Below the pieces are notes generated by a model that was not told the DNA's origin, ran no database searches, and saw only the letters and a list, made by a program, of their open reading frames with translations. From NCBI GenBank assembly GCA_963829505.1, contig CAWHIL010000003.1, positions 682,001 through 746,000 on the forward strand: a DNA stretch of 64,000 bases. Direction: 5' to 3'. Each line of letters begins with the position of its first letter. The stretch's first letter is position 1. This stretch comes from Roseiarcus sp963829505. Its GTDB lineage: Bacteria; Pseudomonadota; Alphaproteobacteria; Rhizobiales; Beijerinckiaceae. Shown here in pieces: positions 63,050-64,000 of the stretch. The translations under genes and the position numbers were made by a program.

Positions 63050-64000
63050 ACTCCCAGCCCGCTCCGACGCCGACGTCCGTACCCCCGGACGCGTCCACGC
63101 CGGCCTGAAGCCGGATGTGCCGCGTGACGTCGAGATTGACGTCGACGCCGTTCTGCTGCGTCGTGACGCCAGTCCTCACGTCGACGCTGATCCGGTCGTT
63201 GACGACCCGCCCGAGACCGAGCAGACCGCCGCTTCCCCCGCTCCCGACGCCGATATTCGAGAGGCCGAGACTCCTGCGGAGCGGGTCGAGCATGTCGGCG
63301 CCGCCCGATAGCGTCGCTGCGGCGTTGGCGAGCTCCAGCGCCTGAAAGGCCGAGAGATTGCCGGTCGAGTTCTGGAACAGGATGCGCGCCAGGATCTCGT
63401 CCTCCGGCAGGCTCGGCGACGAGGTGATGACGAAGGCCGGCTGGTTCGCCGGTCCCGAGACCTCGACGCGCGCGGTGACGTCGGCGGCCGTGGTCTCGGC
63501 GACGAGATCGAGGTCGGGGATGACGTCGCCCCGGAAGGTGACCCTGCCGCGGGTGAAGGTCAGCGGCCGGCCAACAAGCGCCAGCGTGCCGCGCAGGAGG
63601 TCGAAGCCGCCGGTCGCCTGCGGCGCGCGCGATGTGCCGGAGACGCGGATGTCGCCCCCGAACTCGGCGTTGACGCCGCGCCCGCGCAGGAAGACCCGGT
63701 TCGGCGCCGAGACGTCGAGCGCGAGTTTGGCGTCGAACGCCGGGCCCGCCCGTACGGCGCGCGCCCGCGCCATTCGCGCCAGGACCGCGCGCGCCGTCGG
63801 CGTCGGACGCACATGCTTTGTGCCCGGAATTGGCGCGCTGAGGCCTCCGAGGCGCTGCGGGATGGCGACGTCCATCGAGAGGATGTCCACCCGGCCCGAG
63901 ACAGTCGGCGTCTCAGCGAGCCTGCCGCTGAGATCGATGGCGAGGTTGGCGGTCGCCGTAACCACGTCGTTCGCCATGATCTGCGTCCGCATTCCTGCGA
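63042..64000 (-). CDS. tamB: Translocation and assembly module protein TamB, C-terminal part (runs off the right edge)
   Basis: The last ~319 residues of a TamB/DUF490 protein. The conserved end is clear: GTLALVGRPLTFTRGRVTF, PDLDLVAETTAADV, SGPANQPAFVITSSPSLPED, EILARILFQNSTGNLSAFQA, then beta strands ending GAGWEFK. TamB bridges the periplasm and, with TamA, supports lipid transport and insertion of outer-membrane proteins. The start lies beyond the edge. Confidence 0.93.
   Translation of the reverse strand, partial: AGMRTQIMANDVVTATANLAIDLSGRLAETPTVSGRVDILSMDVAIPQRLGGLSAPIPGTKHVRPTPTARAVLARMARARAVRAGPAFDAKLALDVSAPNRVFLRGRGVNAEFGGDIRVSGTSRAPQATGGFDLLRGTLALVGRPLTFTRGRVTFRGDVIPDLDLVAETTAADVTARVEVSGPANQPAFVITSSPSLPEDEILARILFQNSTGNLSAFQALELANAAATLSGGADMLDPLRRSLGLSNIGVGSGGSGGLLGLGRVVNDRISVDVRTGVTTQQNGVDVNLDVTRHIRLQAGVDASGGTDVGVGAGWEFK

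Overview
The window is high-GC DNA from an alphaproteobacterium, most likely order Hyphomicrobiales (Rhizobiales). The evidence is the gene set and gene order: cckA divergent from a FliO-like gene with dksA beyond it; dusB-ntrB-ntrC-ntrY-ntrX-dat-hfq-hflX; NDUFA12 next to a DUF2155 gene; a very large membrane-anchored apolipoprotein-like coiled-coil protein of the Growth Pole Ring (GPR/RgsE) type known from polar-growing Rhizobiales; and a lipid A cluster (inositol-monophosphatase-family gene, DUF4170, acyltransferase, waaA, lpxK). A probable methylsuccinyl-CoA dehydrogenase (ethylmalonyl-CoA pathway), a malonyl-CoA synthetase and a B12-dependent ribonucleotide reductase fit a C1/C2-assimilating, cobalamin-dependent lifestyle such as Beijerinckiaceae/Methylocystaceae relatives. 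That placement is inference.

Layout. 1-6.2 kb: edge-truncated sensor kinase (-), RlpA-like protein (+), mcd (-), BrkB-like membrane protein (+), DUF2155 and NDUFA12 (-), then a control region with DnaA-like and NrdR-like boxes in front of nrdJ (6.2-9.9 kb). 9.9-13.3 kb is an accessory zone: an AT-richer OLD-family nuclease gene, a broken hicA/hicB locus with short repeats, and a DUF1428 gene whose 5' end was split by a 166-bp IS66-like miniature element with an 8-bp target duplication. 13.4-18 kb: odd L,D-transpeptidase-like lipoprotein, PEP-CTERM protein, peroxiredoxin divergent from its probable TetR regulator, b561-like cytochrome, DUF3253. 18-28 kb: nitrogen-regulation and RNA-chaperone cluster. 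28-31.6 kb: repeats, GIY-YIG remnant, class-II-aldolase-like protein without metal ligands, matB. 31.8-39 kb: the 7.3-kb GPR-like gene, with an Hpt-domain gene divergent from it. 39.9-46.6 kb: ferredoxin plus its reductase, AbrB-like antitoxin, Uma2, Yip1, MsrQ-like protein, OprB porin, MntA/HepT. 46.6-56.9 kb: YcjF/YcjX pair, SixA-like phosphatase, flavin monooxygenase, MoxR ATPase, cckA, fliO-like, dksA. 57-64 kb: stress protein, GFA remnant, lipid A/envelope operon, GNAT, and the end of tamB.

A cross-cutting observation: many conserved genes carry apparent single-base frameshifts (hicB2, dusB, ntrY, GIY-YIG, three in the GPR-like gene, waaA, GNAT). In five cases the frame is restored by deleting one A or T, and the restored sequence is GANTC, the CcrM methylation site of alphaproteobacteria. 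This looks like systematic base-calling error at methylated sites rather than true gene loss, so these genes are probably intact in the organism.
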